Assembly: GCF_001696455.1 (NCBI RefSeq)
Contig: NZ_MAUJ01000002.1
Coordinates: 62,001 to 126,000 of the forward strand
DNA length: 64,000 nt
DNA from: Pseudoalteromonas luteoviolacea
GTDB taxonomy: Bacteria > Pseudomonadota > Gammaproteobacteria > Enterobacterales > Alteromonadaceae
Reading direction: 5' to 3'
A program made the translations under genes and the position numbers. Below the pieces are notes generated by a model. That model had not been told where the DNA came from, searched no databases, and saw only the letters and a program-made list of their open reading frames with translations. Positions 24,265-33,318 of this stretch are shown here, piece by piece. The number at the start of each line of letters is the position of its first letter. The first letter of the stretch is position 1.

Positions 24265-27207
24265 CTATACTGCATTCTTTAAAACCCTAAACACAGCCCC
24301 ACGAGAGCTAATACTCTCAACAACAACAGCTTCAATTTGCCGAGCAATGTTTGCACCAATCTCATTACTTTGCTCGGCATTGGCAGCACCTTCTACGGTG
24401 ATCTGATTGGTAATATTAAACACCACATTTTGACCTGCAGCTTGGCGGTTGCCTGCGTTGTAGTGTCTGGCCATGTGGCTGATTTCGACGTTTTGCTTGG
24501 GAGAGAGGACACGTTCACCGCGTTGTAGGATGTATGTGCTTTCATTTGGTACGTAGTCTAGGCCACCGTGCGCGATACCAGCGGGCTGCTGTGATTTAAT
24601 CACCCGAACTTGTTGCATACCCATAGCAATAGCCGCAGCTGCAGCGGCTGCACCAAGGGCAGGCCCCACGATTGGTATGTGTGACAATGCCGCAAATGAA
24701 CCAGTTGCCGATTCATAGGTTTTGATTAGGGCTTGAGTGATTGAAAACGCTTTGTAGAGTTTAAACGCGGTTTTACTTTGCCCAGCCATGGCTTTAAAAC
24801 CTGCTGCGCCAAGGCCGACTACTGCAGAGGTCTTCTCTCGGGCATTTTTCGTCTCCCAGTTTGCAAACTGCATTAGGTGTTGTTGCATGGCACCGGTATT
24901 ACGGGTGCGCGCCTGCATCAATCGCTCTTGGTGTGCGTATTCATCTGCTTCTCGTTGGCTATGGAAGCCTCTAGCCGCGTTTAGTTCTTGCTGGCGTTCT
25001 ATGTTTCGAATTTGATTGTCGGCGTTGTATTTAATTTCACCCACTTCATCATTTGCAGCAAGGCCAAGCATGCTTCTGCGTTTGGCATCGATGCGCGCTT
25101 GTTGTTTTGCTTCTTCTACGCGTACTTGGCTATCATAAGCGGCGAGGGCTTCGCGGTTAGTGAAACCTTTAATTTGCGCGATTCGGTCTTCTAGTTCTTT
25201 ACGTAAATCATTGCGGCGCTTTTCCTCTGCTTGGTTTTGGATGCGTGTTTTTTCTGCTTCTCGCTTTTTGATTAGGGCTTGTTGGTCAGCATCCAGTTTG
25301 GCATCGAGCTGCTTTAAAATGGCATCGTATTTGGCTTTATTACCCAAGTCGTTTTCGCGCGCTTGTATCACCATTTCTTTGCGCTTTTTATAGCTGGCTT
25401 TGAGCCTGGCTTCTTCTCCTAAGAGTGAAAGCTGCAGCTGCTGTATGTTTTGGGGCAGGGCATTTGTTGCTTGCTTTGTGCTTTCAGCGATTTGCTTCCA
25501 ATCCAGCGCCTTGAGGTTTTGTTGCAGGTTGGCGGCTTGTGCTGCGGTTTTCATGGACTCGGCGCGAAGCTTTGCTTGCTCGTTAATGTAGCGCTCAATG
25601 CCTGCAATTTGGTTTTGATAGGTGAACTTAGCGCGGTCGCTGCCCGCATTATTCATTTGTTGGCGCAATTGTTTAATGCGTTTGTACGCGTTTTCAATGT
25701 TGTTTGTGTAATTGATGGTTTGCTTTGAAGCCGAGGCAATTTGCGCTTTTGCGCTGACATTACCCACGGAGTTAAAGGCATCGCCTAAGTCATAGAGGTG
25801 TGTTTCAAGCCTTTTTGAGCTGGTACTGGCATTATCGCCTTGGGTAGCAAAATAGGCAATGGCTAAACCAGCGGTCACGGCCAACCCAACAGGGCCCCCC
25901 ATGAAGCGCAATACGCCGCCCAATGTTCTACTGGCAATTGAGGCTCTAGCTGCTGCTGCCGTGTAAGCATTGGTTGCCGTTGTTAATGCTGTTTGTGTTA
26001 CCGTTGCACGCGTATTTGCCGCAGCGAGACTTTGTGTGGCCATTTTTCTTACGTGCATGTTACTCGCAAGTTGTAATTGCCGCCTTGCAGCGTCACGCTC
26101 TTGTATTGCTTTGGCGTGCTCTGTTGCGGCCAATTGTTGATTGGCAGCCACAAGCTGCAGGTTGGCTTGCGCTGCTTTGTGTGACGCAATGACTTTCGAC
26201 CCCAGTATGGCGGTCGTTTTTGTTATGTTACCTGCCAATTTACCCCCGTAAACAATCGCCAAAGCCGTTGCTGACGTGGTTAACCCTTCAACCAATTCTT
26301 TGTTTTCGCGTAGTTCGCGCATGCCTGCGGTCACTGCATTGGCCACTTCAACCACTGCAAAGTTAACGGGCTTTTCGTATTCGCGAATAAGGCGCTGATA
26401 CTCATTACTCATTTCAGCGAACGATGCGTTGATTTTACCTTCAGTAGCTTCTGCTGCACCGGCATACTCGTTTAAAGCCTTTATTAAATAGCGTTTAAAC
26501 ATTTGGCTGGTGATACGGCCATCATTGACCAGTTGCCTAAAGCCACCTGCAGCCACGCCCGCCGCTTTATCAAGCTTTTGTAAAAGTCCAGGCAGAGGCT
26601 CTGTGACTTGGTTGAGTTCTTCGGCTCGCAATACGCCTGCGGTCATACCTTGTGTCATACCAAATAAGGATTGCTCAAGTTGTAGGTTACTCGCGCCCGT
26701 TTTAGCGGCGGCGTTGGCCATGCCTTCAAGGATTGCTTTGCCTTGTGTCTGGGTCACAATGCCGACTTGTTGCAGGTTGAGGATTTTAGAGTAGGAATGT
26801 GCAAGGGTGATGTATTGGGTATTGAGCCTGTCTGCAGTTTCAAATAGATAATATTGTACTTGTTGATATTCACGCGTAGAATCGGTCAATCCTTGCAGGC
26901 GTATGTCTAATTGCTGCGCGGCTCCTGTATCGCGAATAAACATGGCGGCAGTGCCAATAGATGCAACACCTGCGAGGGTTACCCCCAATAACTCATACCC
27001 TGATTGTAATAGGCCAAGCTGTCTACCCATGGCGGTTTGTTGCTGCATTACTCTTGCCTGACTTACACCTAAGCGCTGATTCGCAGCCACCTGATTTTGA
27101 ATTGCGTGAGGCAGGCGGTTTAAGTCTTGGACGTTTTTGTGGGTGCCAGCGGTAACGGCTTTGCCGTCATACTTTAAGCGAAGCGCTAGGTTCAGTTGGT
27201 TTTTCAT
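24265..27207 (-). CDS. Tail tape measure protein
   Basis: The product is a 980-residue protein that sets siphophage tail length and is ejected with the DNA. The N-terminal region (about residues 90-290) is the conserved tape-measure domain (RDTGAAQQLDIRLQGLTDSTREYQQ; ANAAAKTGASNLQLEQSLFGMTQG). A long Ala/Gln/Lys helical stretch follows, with a hydrophobic Gly/Ala segment near 430-460, then extended coiled coil (about 490-780) and a C-terminal region with AIAMGMQQVRVIKSQQPAG. It is the last phage gene of the capsid-tail operon before the accessory insertion. Length suggests a tail of roughly 145 nm by the usual 1.5 angstrom per residue rule. Confidence 0.92.
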   Translation of the reverse strand: MKNQLNLALRLKYDGKAVTAGTHKNVQDLNRLPHAIQNQVAANQRLGVSQARVMQQQTAMGRQLGLLQSGYELLGVTLAGVASIGTAAMFIRDTGAAQQLDIRLQGLTDSTREYQQVQYYLFETADRLNTQYITLAHSYSKILNLQQVGIVTQTQGKAILEGMANAAAKTGASNLQLEQSLFGMTQGMTAGVLRAEELNQVTEPLPGLLQKLDKAAGVAAGGFRQLVNDGRITSQMFKRYLIKALNEYAGAAEATEGKINASFAEMSNEYQRLIREYEKPVNFAVVEVANAVTAGMRELRENKELVEGLTTSATALAIVYGGKLAGNITKTTAILGSKVIASHKAAQANLQLVAANQQLAATEHAKAIQERDAARRQLQLASNMHVRKMATQSLAAANTRATVTQTALTTATNAYTAAAARASIASRTLGGVLRFMGGPVGLAVTAGLAIAYFATQGDNASTSSKRLETHLYDLGDAFNSVGNVSAKAQIASASKQTINYTNNIENAYKRIKQLRQQMNNAGSDRAKFTYQNQIAGIERYINEQAKLRAESMKTAAQAANLQQNLKALDWKQIAESTKQATNALPQNIQQLQLSLLGEEARLKASYKKRKEMVIQARENDLGNKAKYDAILKQLDAKLDADQQALIKKREAEKTRIQNQAEEKRRNDLRKELEDRIAQIKGFTNREALAAYDSQVRVEEAKQQARIDAKRRSMLGLAANDEVGEIKYNADNQIRNIERQQELNAARGFHSQREADEYAHQERLMQARTRNTGAMQQHLMQFANWETKNAREKTSAVVGLGAAGFKAMAGQSKTAFKLYKAFSITQALIKTYESATGSFAALSHIPIVGPALGAAAAAAAIAMGMQQVRVIKSQQPAGIAHGGLDYVPNESTYILQRGERVLSPKQNVEISHMARHYNAGNRQAAGQNVVFNITNQITVEGAANAEQSNEIGANIARQIEAVVVESISSRGAVFRVLKNAV

Positions 27208-27508
27208 CGGGCCGCCTTAGTAATCCTATTACAGTGCGCTCTAAGAATTGGAGCTTGTCAAAATCAGTAGGGGTGAGGGCAATGTCGGTATAGCGCCAAG
27301 CGATTTCAGCCCTGGCATAATCAAGGGCGAGCTCTATGCCGTCTTTGCAGTATTGCCATTGGGTATTGGCGGTTGAAAGCGCTTTAACAGCTGCCCAGTT
27401 TTGCGGGAGTACGTATAAATCTGCTTCGACTTTTTCTTGCTCAACCGGCGCACCAAAATGGGCTAAGTCATCGTCTAAATGTTTGCTGTGTGTTGCTAGG
27501 TCGCCCAC
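27167..27508 (-). CDS. Small phage protein (DUF1799-like)
   Basis: The 113-residue product overlaps the tape-measure start by 41 bp. The segment LPQNWAAVKALSTANTQWQYCKDGIELALDYA resembles DUF1799 proteins, which lie directly before tape measures in siphophages and are often the second tail assembly chaperone. It probably works with the preceding protein to load the tape measure during tail assembly. No slippery site joining the two genes was identified. The family call is moderate. Confidence 0.65.
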   Translation of the reverse strand: MGDLATHSKHLDDDLAHFGAPVEQEKVEADLYVLPQNWAAVKALSTANTQWQYCKDGIELALDYARAEIAWRYTDIALTPTDFDKLQFLERTVIGLLRRPDEKPTEPSASLKV

Positions 27509-27528
27509 AAACCACCTAGCAACGTCGA

Positions 27529-27864
27529 TTAGTTTTTTTCCTGTACTCGATACTGCGCATTAATACACTCAGCAGATAACCGCCCAGTAATGCCGCCAAA
27601 GCACAGCATTTCGTCTAGCACGTCTTTTGAAAAGGTGATGTCTTTGCCTTCATCAATAAAACCATCCCAGCCAATCAGGAGTTGTTCAACGATGGCTTTA
27701 TCCGTTGTACTTTGCGGGTTGGTGAGCGTTTCAATGTCGTTTTCAGGTACCAATTTAATGTGTGCGTTGAACTTAAACTCCACACCGCCATACTCAAAAT
27801 GAATGGGCGCATGGATGGTGGCGTCTTTTAATTTCGCTAACTTTTTTAATTTCATTTGGATCAC
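27529..27864 (-). CDS. Tail assembly chaperone
   Basis: The 111-residue protein lies between the tail tube and tape-measure genes, the standard chaperone position. It begins MIQMKLKKLAKLKDATI and has the acidic helical body common in this group (KAIVEQLLIGWDGFIDEGKDI; FSKDVLDEMLCFGG). The start overlaps the tube gene stop by 4 bp. It probably coats the tape measure before tube polymerisation. Sequence resemblance is general, so position carries most of the weight. Confidence 0.7.
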   Translation of the reverse strand: MIQMKLKKLAKLKDATIHAPIHFEYGGVEFKFNAHIKLVPENDIETLTNPQSTTDKAIVEQLLIGWDGFIDEGKDITFSKDVLDEMLCFGGITGRLSAECINAQYRVQEKN

Positions 27865-28757
27865 TCAAATACTAAGGTTAATTCGTCATAGCCACTGTCT
27901 GAAGGCACCAACTTGCCGTCCAGTTCGTAGCCTGTGAGCTCGCTTTCTAAGCTTGCATACTTGGGCGTGGGCATTTGAAAACGCCCTAATAGCGTCACTT
28001 TGTTGCCTGCGCCTTGCCCATGGTTAAACTCAAAAGGCTGAATGCTGCCAGCCAATTCAAACGGATTGAAGATAGACAGGGAATCACTGGTAACAGTGAT
28101 ATTCGCCGTCGATTCATGGCCTGTTATGAGTATTTCTTCATGATTAATGGCGCGGTCAAACACTACGTTGTTACCCACATCGATGGTTAATTTGTGTAAG
28201 GTGCGCGCAAGGCCATTGAGCTTGAATGCGCTGCTATTGGTCACGCCAAGCGTTGAGGGCTTTTTCCACCTAGACCAATCCGTGGCTGGCGGGGCACTAG
28301 ATTGTATGGGCGCACTGAACAAGCCTTTAAATTGCCAATTAATCACGGGTTGGCCTTTTTCAAGATTAATGCTGAACGTGCCTAACATCTCAGAGATTTG
28401 ATGCGTGTTTTGCCCAAAGCGCATTAAACATGTGGCTTTGGTGGCAGCGCCTTTGGTGAATGTAACCGCATTGGCACTGGATACTTGCACCATGCCGCAT
28501 GCTAACAGTAGGGGCGCAATGGCAGGGGCAGAGCCCGCGCTGCCACTCATGGCCAAGGGGGTTTTAAAGTTCAGCGTCACATGCTCGCCATAGATAATCT
28601 CCATGCTTGCGCCAGAATACGCGCGCTCTATGTCGTCTTTTTCGGTTTCGGCCTCAATGTTAAATTCCACTTCACTGGCGTATATCGCATGGTTGCCTGT
28701 GAGGGTTGTGCCGAGAGAGTCGGCCATAATTAGCCTGTCTTTAAATCGCCAGCTCAT
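27861..28757 (-). CDS. Major tail tube protein
   Basis: The 298-residue protein is beta-rich, with alternating hydrophobic strands and few helices. It has an N-terminal start (MSWRFKDRLIMADSLGTTLTGNHAIYASEVEFNIEAETEKDD) of the type seen in tube proteins of B3-like phages. It is followed by the chaperone genes and the tape measure, which fixes its role as the repeating unit of the non-contractile tube. No sheath gene is present, supporting siphophage rather than myophage morphology. Confidence 0.8.
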   Translation of the reverse strand: MSWRFKDRLIMADSLGTTLTGNHAIYASEVEFNIEAETEKDDIERAYSGASMEIIYGEHVTLNFKTPLAMSGSAGSAPAIAPLLLACGMVQVSSANAVTFTKGAATKATCLMRFGQNTHQISEMLGTFSINLEKGQPVINWQFKGLFSAPIQSSAPPATDWSRWKKPSTLGVTNSSAFKLNGLARTLHKLTIDVGNNVVFDRAINHEEILITGHESTANITVTSDSLSIFNPFELAGSIQPFEFNHGQGAGNKVTLLGRFQMPTPKYASLESELTGYELDGKLVPSDSGYDELTLVFE

Positions 28758-28915
28758 TTGCTTGCTCCTGGTTTAATGGTGTCGCCATCGAGTACAAATG
28801 CACCAGCGGCATTACTGCGATTGCCGTTTTGTTTAAGGGCGTGTTGCACTTGCTGTGCAATCTCCGTTGGGCTGCTCGGTTTTGGTGGCAGGTCATGTTC
28901 TTTGTTCGCTTTCAT
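28754..28915 (-). CDS. Small hypothetical phage protein
   Basis: The 53-residue product from ATG 28915 has AAGGAA upstream; the longer frame from 28966 is less likely. It is polar, with PPKPSSPTEIAQQVQHALKQNGN and a C-terminal GDTIKPGASK. Its end overlaps the tube gene start by 4 bp, and its start overlaps the preceding gene end by 4 bp, so it is translationally coupled into the tail operon. No function is recognised. Confidence 0.6.
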   Translation of the reverse strand: MKANKEHDLPPKPSSPTEIAQQVQHALKQNGNRSNAAGAFVLDGDTIKPGASK

Positions 28916-29349
28916 GTTGGTTCCTTGGTGTTGATGGTTATGTGCCCACTTACTGAAAACTGGCACTGATAAATAAGGTTATTGGTTTGCACGTTGAGCT
29001 CCACCATGCGGCCCCGATGTAGCTTAATGGGCTCATAAGGCGCAAAAGTAAGGCCAGCCAATGCCGTTTTGACTCGCTCGCGGAGTGTTTCAATTTGTTG
29101 GTCGGTTTTTCTGTTGGCGCTATGACAAGGGATAACTATCATCACGGCAAACAGCTCCGTTACGGCGTATTCGTCTTGACCTGTAATACTGTTGGTTGAT
29201 TGGTAATCTTCATCGAGCGGCAATACATACAACAAAGGCGCGTGCACTGATTTACTGCGCGCCTGGTTAAAGTCTTGTGCAAAACCCACCTTGGCAATGC
29301 GCGCGTTATTTAAAGCCTTTTCAATGTGGTTTAAATCAAAATTAAACAT
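28912..29349 (-). CDS. Tail terminator-like protein
   Basis: The 145-residue protein lies between the virion morphogenesis (gpG-like) gene and the tube gene. It begins MFNFDLNHIEKALNNARIAKVGFAQDF and has a short alpha/beta pattern with RTDQQIE-type helix (KTDQQIETLRERVKTALAGL) followed by strands, fitting the small terminator fold that caps the tail tube. The assignment is by position and length; sequence families of terminators are very diverse. Confidence 0.6.
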   Translation of the reverse strand: MFNFDLNHIEKALNNARIAKVGFAQDFNQARSKSVHAPLLYVLPLDEDYQSTNSITGQDEYAVTELFAVMIVIPCHSANRKTDQQIETLRERVKTALAGLTFAPYEPIKLHRGRMVELNVQTNNLIYQCQFSVSGHITINTKEPT

Positions 29350-29363
29350 GCTTTAAACCCCGT

Positions 29364-29786
29364 TTAAACCAGCCAGCCTGTAAGCGTTTCAACAATGGCA
29401 CCGGCTTGATATTGTTCTATGCCAATAATCGGGCGTGCAGGGAGCGTAATGGCATGGCCTCGGCCTGTTTTGCCCCCAAAGTGATGTATGGCAGCGTATT
29501 CTTCACCCAAGCCATGCAACAATTCATCGCCTTCCACATTGTGTGTGACAGAGCCCGCTAAATTACGTTGGTCGGTCAGCGTTAACCCTTTACGCGCTTT
29601 TGCAGCTTCGGATTGTTCCCAGCGGGTGCCATCTGGAGCCAGCTCGTTTAAAAAACGAGTTGTCACGTCCATATCTAAAAATGCGCCTATGTCATCCAAC
29701 ACATCTTCAGGGACTTGGCTTTTACGATTGAGCACTTGCAACTTCTCTAACGCATCGCCCGAAATATCAATGAATACGCCCGCCAT
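29364..29786 (-). CDS. Virion morphogenesis protein (Mu gpG-like)
   Basis: The 140-residue protein matches the phage virion morphogenesis family, which includes Mu G. It has an N-terminal helical part (DALEKLQVLNRKSQ), then TRFLNELAPDGTRWEQSEAAKARKGLTLTDQRNLAGS, and YAAIHHFGGKTGRG near the end, all typical. It probably acts in head-tail joining or tail assembly. It follows DUF1320 as in Mu (gp36 neighbourhood). Confidence 0.85.
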   Translation of the reverse strand: MAGVFIDISGDALEKLQVLNRKSQVPEDVLDDIGAFLDMDVTTRFLNELAPDGTRWEQSEAAKARKGLTLTDQRNLAGSVTHNVEGDELLHGLGEEYAAIHHFGGKTGRGHAITLPARPIIGIEQYQAGAIVETLTGWLV

Positions 29787-29789
29787 GAC

Positions 29790-30260
29790 TTAATACCTTT
29801 GCCAATCAAAGTTGCTCGCCAAAAGCTTGGTTTGAATAGGACCAGAGGCCAAAGGCGAGGGCGCTTTAATTTGAATGGTCCCCGCCTCAATATTGCCAAG
29901 CTCTAGCATGGCGTTTTTACGCCTGGTCATTAGCCCTTCGTCGGCATCGTTGTTACATAGCTCATAACGCATTAAGTCTGCGGCTATACCCAGTAAAGGG
30001 GAGGCATCCACTTCCGCTTGTGTGAGTTCAAGCTTTGCCACATAACCCATGATGGTGTTATTTACGTTGGTTGAAGCGGTGTTAAACCAATTTAAAAGGG
30101 TGGTTTGAATGTCTGTTTCTGGTGTGGCCAACAGGGCTTTGTTTAAATCATTTTCAGTGATTTGCTGGGCATCGTACGCAAGAGCAAATGTACCATTAGC
30201 AAATTCCAACAAGCGACTTAACCCAATTGTACTGACTGTGTGCTGTGCATTTACAAACAT
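29790..30260 (-). CDS. DUF1320 head-tail connector protein (Mu gp36-like)
   Basis: The 156-residue protein contains LLATPETDIQTTLLNWFNTASTNVNNTIMGYVAKL and LLGIAADLMRYELCNNDADEGLMTRRKNAMLELGNI, the helical pattern of DUF1320. In Mu-like phages this gene lies directly after the major capsid gene and is thought to act at the head completion or connector stage. The order here is the same. The start ATG is in good context after the capsid gene. Confidence 0.85.
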   Translation of the reverse strand: MFVNAQHTVSTIGLSRLLEFANGTFALAYDAQQITENDLNKALLATPETDIQTTLLNWFNTASTNVNNTIMGYVAKLELTQAEVDASPLLGIAADLMRYELCNNDADEGLMTRRKNAMLELGNIEAGTIQIKAPSPLASGPIQTKLLASNFDWQRY

Positions 30261-30316
30261 CGTGTTGTCCTTAGATAAAGGGGCCGAAGCCCCACAGGGA
30301 GTTAATGGCTAAGTGA

Positions 30317-31249
30317 TTAAGCGGTCAGTACATCAGTCAGTAGCACACCACACCCTTTGGCAATGATTTGCTCTTCGACTGATTCACCTACAATGACCTT
30401 GGTACCGCCACGTAAACCGGCAGATACCGGCTTGCTGCCTGATTCACGGTTCTTGTAACGGGCAGTGAGTCCAAAGGTCATACGTTTGTTTTCAAAACTG
30501 GCCAGCGGGTCATGGTAGGTAAGCGCTAGGTTGTCGCCCCATGCGCGCTCAAAGACTGGTGCTTTGCCTTTTTTAGCGATGTTTAACCGTGCTTGGCCAA
30601 TATTGATATGCTCTATTTCAAGCGCTTCTTTGATGTAGGCCCAAGGCACCAAGCCTTCGTCTCCGGTTGTGCCGTTATAGCCTTTTAGTAACTTTTTGTT
30701 GGTCCTAAGTGCGGTTGCCACTTTAAATGACATGGTCATGCAATTTGGGCGCATTAATGGCTCGTCGAGTAAGTTGAGGAACCAACGCAATATATCCAAC
30801 TCAGGGTCATCCAGTTTTTTTAGGCCTGCCGTGCCCAGTTTTTTGTGCATACCGAAGTTATCGGGATCAGAGAACTTTTTAGCCACGCGTATTTCTCGGC
30901 CAAGCAATACCAAGTCCGTAATGTTTTCGGTCGCCACATTCAACGGGTTGTGGTTTGGTGGCGCGTTGGTGATATCGTCGTTTGGTACAACATCAGATAA
31001 ACCGTAGTCAGTCACAGAGCCAGTTCTTTCGTCATAACCAAACTCAACTTGGTTTGGCTCTGACTTACGGCCAATTTTGGTATCTGGTACCGTGAACTTA
31101 TCCGCTAGATTGTACTCACCCCATTTGTATTCGCGTCTGTTCACAGACGCGTAGGGCAGTAACCTATCGGCTATTAACTGACGATTGGTATAGGCAATTG
31201 CTATCGCCGTTTGCTGCACGTCGGGGGTAAATGGCATACCATCACTCAT
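30317..31249 (-). CDS. Major capsid protein
   Basis: The 310-residue protein is the head shell unit. It begins MSDGMPFTPDVQQTAIAIAYTNRQLIADRLLP, has the loop YKWGEYNLADKFTVPDTKIGRKSEPN, and ends with GLRGGTKVIVGESVEEQIIAKGCGVLL, the pattern of capsid proteins in B3/D3112-like transposable siphophages. No cleaved N-terminal scaffold is fused; scaffolding comes from the I/Z-type protein upstream. It lies between the cement protein and DUF1320 genes. Confidence 0.88.
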   Translation of the reverse strand: MSDGMPFTPDVQQTAIAIAYTNRQLIADRLLPYASVNRREYKWGEYNLADKFTVPDTKIGRKSEPNQVEFGYDERTGSVTDYGLSDVVPNDDITNAPPNHNPLNVATENITDLVLLGREIRVAKKFSDPDNFGMHKKLGTAGLKKLDDPELDILRWFLNLLDEPLMRPNCMTMSFKVATALRTNKKLLKGYNGTTGDEGLVPWAYIKEALEIEHINIGQARLNIAKKGKAPVFERAWGDNLALTYHDPLASFENKRMTFGLTARYKNRESGSKPVSAGLRGGTKVIVGESVEEQIIAKGCGVLLTDVLTA

Positions 31250-31260
31250 GGCAACTCTCC

Positions 31261-31641
31261 TTATTTAATAATCACAAATGGGGCGATATGAATATCAACA
31301 ATGGTGCCCACGTCGCCTTTTTCGAGGACCTTGCCAGCTACATGGATTTCGGTATCTTCAGCATGTGCGGCTGGGTCTAGGGGTATGGCGCGGCCTTCGC
31401 TGTCACTTACCGCATATTCCCCCCCAGAAAAGTCGCCACCTAGCTCTATGGGCGCAAGTTGGGTCATGACCACATCAACACGTAGCTTTTTATCTGTACC
31501 TTGCTCTGTGACCCCAAGAATAGGGCTGTTAATACCCGTGGCATTGGTGGCCATAAAATCGCCGATATCAGCCGCGACGAAACGGTTTGCAGGCAATGGG
31601 GTGTCAGACTCAAAGTTTCTAATTAATCCTGGTATGGCCAT
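31261..31641 (-). CDS. Capsid cement / decoration protein (DUF2190-like)
   Basis: The 126-residue protein has a beta-rich sequence and includes GGDFSGGEYAVSDSEGRAIPLDP and EDTEIHVAGKVLEKGDVGTIVDIHI, typical of DUF2190-type capsid cement proteins, which stabilise the shell after expansion. It starts at the stop of the protease gene with a 1-bp overlap and ends 11 bp before the capsid gene. This is the common protease-cement-capsid order. Confidence 0.8.
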   Translation of the reverse strand: MAIPGLIRNFESDTPLPANRFVAADIGDFMATNATGINSPILGVTEQGTDKKLRVDVVMTQLAPIELGGDFSGGEYAVSDSEGRAIPLDPAAHAEDTEIHVAGKVLEKGDVGTIVDIHIAPFVIIK

Positions 31642-32795
31642 TAGTTTGACTCCTGCGTAACGTGGTCCATCGCTGTACTTAAACTGATTGTGAAACCTTT
31701 ACTCGCTTGCGCACTTTGATACTCCACAGCTCTTTGAGCCAATGCATCAGCCGAGTTATCAATCTCGGTTTCTTCGTTGTCGTCTTTGCGGCTGAATTCT
31801 TTGGTAAGCCCACTTTGCTCGGGCAATGAAAGCAGCAAGGTTTTAAAGAACTCTGCGGGCTTGGCTGACGAGGTTTGGTTGCCATCACTTGCGGCAAATT
31901 CAAATGTGTTGGCGCTGTCTGTTTCAAGGTGTGCCATAAATTCGGCCAAACCGTCTGTTTTTGTGATACGCGGGGCGTTGCCACCATTGACCTTGGTATC
32001 AATAAACGTTTGCGCATCAAACTTGCGTTGGTTGAATTCATGTTCAGCGTTACGCTTGTTCGCCGCGTCCAGTTTGGCCTGCAATGCTTTCTCGGTGTCG
32101 GTGGGTTCGTTTTTAGTTTTGTCACTCACTTCTTGTTCCTCGGGGTTATTGGAAGGGGCGCTAAAGGCATGGTCGCCAAAGCGCTGTTTGTCTTGTTCGT
32201 GTTCAGCGATGATGGTTTTGCGGTTAAGCCAGTCGGCTTCCCAATTTGGAATGAGGCGGTTTGCGGTATCTAGGTCATGCTGCTCAATAACCCACTCACG
32301 GAAGTGACTCATAAAGTCAGTAAATAAACGCGCGGTTTGCATGGCTACATCTTCAACGCGTTCGCTGGCTTCATTGGCTGCAAACTCAAATACAGCGCCT
32401 TTTGACTGCTCATTGAATTGCCAAGGCATGCCAGCAACAGCAGGGGGCTTACCACCCAAGTAACCAACGTGACCTAAAAAGTAATTACCTGGTTCACCCT
32501 CTAAACGCACACTACGATTTGGGTAGCGTTTTGCTTCGACTGCTTCAGCAAACTCAGTGGCCACCTCTTCAGCTTTGGCAAACAACTTACCGTCTTCGAC
32601 TTTTAAGTCGCTGACCCAACCCCATGCAGGGTCGTTAGTCTTAGGGTGGCCAATGACTAAAGGGCTAGTCTTAGGAATAAAGTTTGTGACCACAGAGTCT
32701 AAATCTGCGGCAGTAAACTCTTGGGTATTGCCGTTTGAGTCGGTGTGGGTGCCGGCAGTAAAAATCTCGTACCAGTCAAACTCAGTGTTTTCCAT
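31641..32795 (-). CDS. Head maturation protease / scaffold (Mu I/Z-like)
   Basis: The 384-residue protein has an N-terminal Mu I-type protease domain (EIFTAGTHTDSNGNTQEFTAADLDSVV; PLVIGHPKTNDPAWGWVSDLKVEDGKLFAKA; RYPNRSVRL) and a C-terminal acidic, helical scaffold (about residues 215-384; KALQAKLDAANKRNAEHEF). In Mu the scaffold Z is the C-terminal part of I, and the same arrangement is likely here. It is the first gene of the capsid-tail operon. The late-promoter palindrome lies 76 bp upstream, as for the PI promoter of Mu. Confidence 0.9.
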   Translation of the reverse strand: MENTEFDWYEIFTAGTHTDSNGNTQEFTAADLDSVVTNFIPKTSPLVIGHPKTNDPAWGWVSDLKVEDGKLFAKAEEVATEFAEAVEAKRYPNRSVRLEGEPGNYFLGHVGYLGGKPPAVAGMPWQFNEQSKGAVFEFAANEASERVEDVAMQTARLFTDFMSHFREWVIEQHDLDTANRLIPNWEADWLNRKTIIAEHEQDKQRFGDHAFSAPSNNPEEQEVSDKTKNEPTDTEKALQAKLDAANKRNAEHEFNQRKFDAQTFIDTKVNGGNAPRITKTDGLAEFMAHLETDSANTFEFAASDGNQTSSAKPAEFFKTLLLSLPEQSGLTKEFSRKDDNEETEIDNSADALAQRAVEYQSAQASKGFTISLSTAMDHVTQESN

Positions 32796-32857
32796 TGTGG
32801 GTGCTCATCGTTGAATCAATGAGCTCAGAATAGCGGGGGAGGAATAGAAAATTAGGC

Positions 32858-32871
32858 GTAAAATGTTTTAC
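32858..32871 (-). promoter_or_regulatory. Late-promoter activator site, capsid operon (PI-like)
   Basis: A perfect palindrome (GTAAAACATTTTAC on the minus strand) is followed by GCCTAATTTTC and TATTCCTC in register with the other two late promoters. The outer edge is 76 bp from the protease start codon. In Mu the equivalent promoter is PI, activated by C. Its activator here is probably the Mor-family protein at 46121-46537. Confidence 0.85.
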
Positions 32872-33318
32872 ATATTAGGTGTTTGGAGCTATTTAATAGA
32901 CTAAACAGCCAAGAAAAAACGATCAACTATAAAAGACAAATAGTTGAGCACTGCAAGCAATGCCTCCTCTGCACCTTACACTACTCAGGTAACTTTGCAG
33001 GTAAAAGTTACCACCCAAATACGAAACATGACAGTGATGTGCACAGAAACTCTTTTTAAAACCTTTTTAAAAACCCCTCAATCTTTTTAAAAACACTTGA
33101 GTCGAACAAACACGCGGGGTTTAACCTTAAGCGCTCAGAGAGAACTACAGAGCTTTTTAATTGATTTATTTACTTGGCATAACATGGATCATATAAACGT
33201 TTACTTTTATTGAATGTGGATGCCCTGGTGAAATATATTATTCTCAAGGTGTGTTGGAGGGGAATTACCCAAGCACAAAGAATAAAACGATATTCAAAAT
33301 TTTAGAGAAAACTATTTT
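32872..33318. other. Non-coding stretch with TTTTTAAAAA repeats (possible inversion breakpoint)
   Basis: No gene is supported. Three CTTTTTAAAA copies lie at 33052, 33063 and 33083, each self-complementary over TTTTTAAAAA or nearly so. Similar TTTAAA-type repeats, including GTTTTTAAAAA, follow the F gene at 54390-54440. These are the two places where the prophage order departs from the Mu standard. The last 100 bp hold the leader of the gene at 33319. Confidence 0.6.

Noticed and set aside
31875..32307. Long plus-strand frames opposite the protease/scaffold gene
   Set aside because: Antisense shadows of the acidic scaffold region with no start signal or family resemblance.
33046..33111. CTTTTTAAAA repeats as iterons or a CRISPR-like array
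   Set aside because: Only three short copies with uneven spacing (11 and 20 bp) and no spacers; no cas or replication gene is near.
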